A stretch of 64,000 nt of DNA from Clostridium sp. (GTDB lineage: Bacteria; Bacillota; Clostridia; Lachnospirales; Lachnospiraceae), in contig JAMPFF010000006.1 in the NCBI GenBank assembly GCA_023664605.1, forward strand, positions 1 to 64,000, written 5' to 3'. Shown here piece by piece: positions 62,019 through 64,000 of this stretch. Position numbers and translations under genes: made by a program. The notes below the pieces were generated by a model, which ran no database searches, was not told the DNA's origin, and saw nothing but the letters and a program-made list of their open reading frames with translations. Every line of letters starts with the position of its first letter. Position 1 is the stretch's first letter.

Positions 62019-64000
62019 ATGAATCAGATGCAATATACTCTTGGTATCGATATTGGGTCTACTACGGTCAAAATAGCGATTCTGGATGAGAAACACCGGA
62101 TTCTTTTTTCCGACTATAAACGGCACTTTGCCAATATCAGAGAAACATTGTCCGATTTATTGCAAAGCGCATATAAAAAACTGGGGAATATTCCCCTGCA
62201 TCCCATGATTACCGGTTCGGGCGGCCTCACGCTCGCCAATCACTTACAGGTTCCGTTTGTACAGGAAGTTATCGCGGTATCCACTTCCTTACAGGAACTT
62301 GCCCCGGTGACGGACGTCGCTATCGAACTGGGCGGCGAGGATGCCAAAATCATCTATTTTGAGGGCGGCAATGTGGAACAGCGTATGAACGGTATCTGCG
62401 CCGGCGGTACCGGTTCTTTTATCGACCAGATGGCGTCCTTATTACAGACCGACGCCTCGGGCTTGAACGAATATGCGAAAAATTACCATTCTCTTTATAC
62501 GATTGCTGCAAGATGCGGCGTATTCGCCAAATCCGATATCCAGCCCCTTATTAACGAAGGCGCAACCAAAGAAGATTTATCCGCCTCTATTTTTCAGGCG
62601 GTTGTCAATCAGACCATCAGCGGACTTGCCTGCGGTAAGCCGATTCGCGGACATGTTGCCTTTCTCGGAGGTCCTCTTCATTTTCTCTCCGAGTTAAAAC
62701 AGTCTTTTATCCGCACGTTAAAACTGGATGATGAACATATTATTGACACGGAAAATTCGCATTTGTTCGCCGCTATCGGTTCTGCCTTAAACGCAAAAGA
62801 AGACGCCTGTTATTCTATGCAGGAAATGGTGGAAAAACTTTCCTCCGATATCAAAATGGAATTTGAAGTGGAGCGTATGGAACCGCTATTCGCTTCTCCA
62901 AAAGAATATGAAGATTTCACGAAACGGCATTCCACACACCATGTAAAGACTGCCGATTTGGCTTCTTATCAGGGAAACTGCTTTCTTGGCATCGACGCCG
63001 GAAGCACAACGACCAAGGTAGCTCTTGTCAGCGAGGACGGCTCTTTGCTCTATTCTTTCTACAGCAGCAACGACGGCAGTCCGCTAAAAACGGCCATTCG
63101 CTCGATTCAGGAGATTTATTCCCTTCTACCGGACGGTGTAAAAATCGTGCGTTCCTGCTCTACCGGTTACGGGGAGGCGCTGATGAAAGCGGCGTTTTTA
63201 TTAGATGACGGTGAAGTGGAAACCGTTGCCCATTATAATGCGGCGGCATTTTTCAACCCGGATGTGGACTGCATTTTGGATATCGGCGGTCAGGACATGA
63301 AATGTATTAAAATCAAAAATCAGACCGTAGACAGCGTACAGCTCAATGAGGCCTGCTCTTCCGGCTGCGGCTCTTTTATCGAGACATTCGCCAAATCATT
63401 AAATTACGGCGTACAGGATTTTGCAAACGCGGCTCTTTTTGCCGCGCATCCGATTGATTTGGGAACCCGCTGTACTGTATTTATGAATTCCAAGGTAAAA
63501 CAGGCGCAGAAAGAGGGCGCGGAAGTCTCCGACATTTCGGCGGGACTGGCTTATTCGGTTATTAAAAATGCGCTTTTTAAAGTTATTAAAGTCTCCGATG
63601 CCTCCGAACTTGGCAAAAACATCGTCGTACAGGGCGGCACATTCTATAACGACGCCGTACTGCGCAGTTTTGAAAAAATCGCGGAATGCGAGGCGATACG
63701 TCCTGATATCGCAGGTATCATGGGCGCTTTTGGCGCGGCGTTAATTGCCAGGGAAAATTACCGCGACGGTTATCAGACAACGATGCTGTCCATCGACAAA
63801 ATCAATACGCTGCAATTTGAAACAAGCATGGCAAAATGTAAAGGCTGTACAAATAACTGCCGCCTTACCATCAATAAATTCACCGGCGGCCGCCAGTATA
63901 TCTCCGGCAACCGCTGTGAAAGAGGACTCGGCAAGGCAAAGAAAGAAAATAATGTGCCGAACTTATTTGACTATAAATTGAAACGCCTCTTTTCCTATGA
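62019..64000 (+). CDS. 2-hydroxyacyl-CoA dehydratase activase-type protein, 3' end outside the window
   Basis: At least 660 residues, open to the end, behind AAAGGAGTG. Two ASKHA ATPase units in tandem: the first starts [16 protein letters not shown] with cluster Cys in [14 protein letters not shown]; the second starts [16 protein letters not shown] with [13 protein letters not shown] and [10 protein letters not shown]. After these comes a Cys-rich stretch ([23 protein letters not shown]). Single-unit activases drive an electron into (R)-2-hydroxyacyl-CoA dehydratases by ATP hydrolysis. The long double form (often about 1400 residues with DUF2229 and dehydratase-like parts) is common in Clostridia, but its substrate is unknown. 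Confidence 0.9.
   Translation, partial: MNQMQYTLGIDIGSTTVKIAILDEKHRILFSDYKRHFANIRETLSDLLQSAYKKLGNIPLHPMITGSGGLTLANHLQVPFVQEVIAVSTSLQELAPVTDVAIELGGEDAKIIYFEGGNVEQRMNGICAGGTGSFIDQMASLLQTDASGLNEYAKNYHSLYTIAARCGVFAKSDIQPLINEGATKEDLSASIFQAVVNQTISGLACGKPIRGHVAFLGGPLHFLSELKQSFIRTLKLDDEHIIDTENSHLFAAIGSALNAKEDACYSMQEMVEKLSSDIKMEFEVERMEPLFASPKEYEDFTKRHSTHHVKTADLASYQGNCFLGIDAGSTTTKVALVSEDGSLLYSFYSSNDGSPLKTAIRSIQEIYSLLPDGVKIVRSCSTGYGEALMKAAFLLDDGEVETVAHYNAAAFFNPDVDCILDIGGQDMKCIKIKNQTVDSVQLNEACSSGCGSFIETFAKSLNYGVQDFANAALFAAHPIDLGTRCTVFMNSKVKQAQKEGAEVSDISAGLAYSVIKNALFKVIKVSDASELGKNIVVQGGTFYNDAVLRSFEKIAECEAIRPDIAGIMGAFGAALIARENYRDGYQTTMLSIDKINTLQFETSMAKCKGCTNNCRLTINKFTGGRQYISGNRCERGLGKAKKENNVPNLFDYKLKRLFSY

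Noticed and set aside
61923..62126. 67-codon minus-strand frame at the activase start
   Set aside because: It overlaps the well-supported plus-strand gene and its promoter, without a ribosome site.

Overview
The window looks like a chromosome segment of a low-to-mid GC Firmicute of the class Clostridia, most likely the family Lachnospiraceae. This is inferred from the protein sequences and from the Bacillus/Clostridium-type gene order (ylxM-ffh-rpsP-khpA-rimM-trmD-rplS, lepB-rbgA-rnhB, yceD-rpmF-plsX-acpP-rnc-smc-ftsY, era-yqzL-recO), together with a dimeric-type glycyl-tRNA synthetase. Almost every gene from about 9.1 to 61.7 kb lies on the minus strand. No rRNA, tRNA or CRISPR array was seen.

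Layout. (1) About 0.3-7.4 kb is a compact Tn916-related integrative and mobilizable element. It carries an exported Ser/Gly-rich protein, an HTH regulator, a DUF961-like protein, an FtsK/TcpA-type coupling ATPase, a MOB_T/Rep_trans relaxase, an excisionase and a tyrosine integrase. Tn916-type arm sites lie at both ends. It has no type IV secretion genes, so it would need a helper element. (2) About 7.5-17.2 kb is a defence island: a Fic protein with an N-terminal HTH, a decayed AlbA_2 gene with a 13/14-bp tandem array, an intact AlbA_2 (Schlafen-type) protein, a type I restriction-modification operon (hsdS, hsdM, hsdR) and an unrecognised 147-residue leading gene. (3) 17.4-20.8 kb is a two-component system with an unusually large multi-membrane-segment kinase. 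(4) 20.9-31.5 kb is core housekeeping: pgeF, yraN, flhB-like and fliK-like genes, rnhB, two lepB genes flanking rbgA, rplS, trmD, rimM, khpA, rpsP, ffh and ylxM. (5) 31.6-34.4 kb is an accessory patch: an integrase remnant, a hexapeptide acyltransferase, a serine resolvase and a HicAB toxin-antitoxin pair. (6) 34.5-61.7 kb is mainly core again: a DUF1905 plus C39-like protease fusion, a membrane-anchored GH25 lysozyme, yitT, ilvA, ftsY, smc, rnc, acpP, plsX, rpmF, yceD, a large membrane protein, alaS, glyS, a lipoprotein, recO, yqzL, era, a DUF4349 lipoprotein, an M16C protease, an unknown gene, a sigma-like protein without region 4, and a rhomboid-like protein with a zinc ribbon. (7) From 62.0 kb, on the plus strand, a large 2-hydroxyacyl-CoA dehydratase activase-type gene runs off the end.

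The core genes form tightly packed operons with 4-nt overlaps and recognisable promoters (TTGACA-17-TAAAAT before ylxM, TTGACA-17-TATAAT before yceD, TTGAAA-17-TATAAT before the glyS lipoprotein). They cover protein targeting and maturation (SRP, FtsY, LepB), ribosome and tRNA maturation, lipid precursor synthesis and chromosome organisation.

The most interesting unexplained structure is repetitive. A 77-bp double stem-loop element occurs twice, each time just downstream of a ribosomal-protein gene and its terminator. A separate palindromic repeat occurs four times inside operons, each time ending in a purine-rich Shine-Dalgarno-like tract just before the next start codon. A third repeat family has two copies. 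No clearly novel complete system could be proven from sequence alone; the best candidates are these repeats, the sigma-like/rhomboid-like cluster at 59.4-61.7 kb and the multi-layer defence island.
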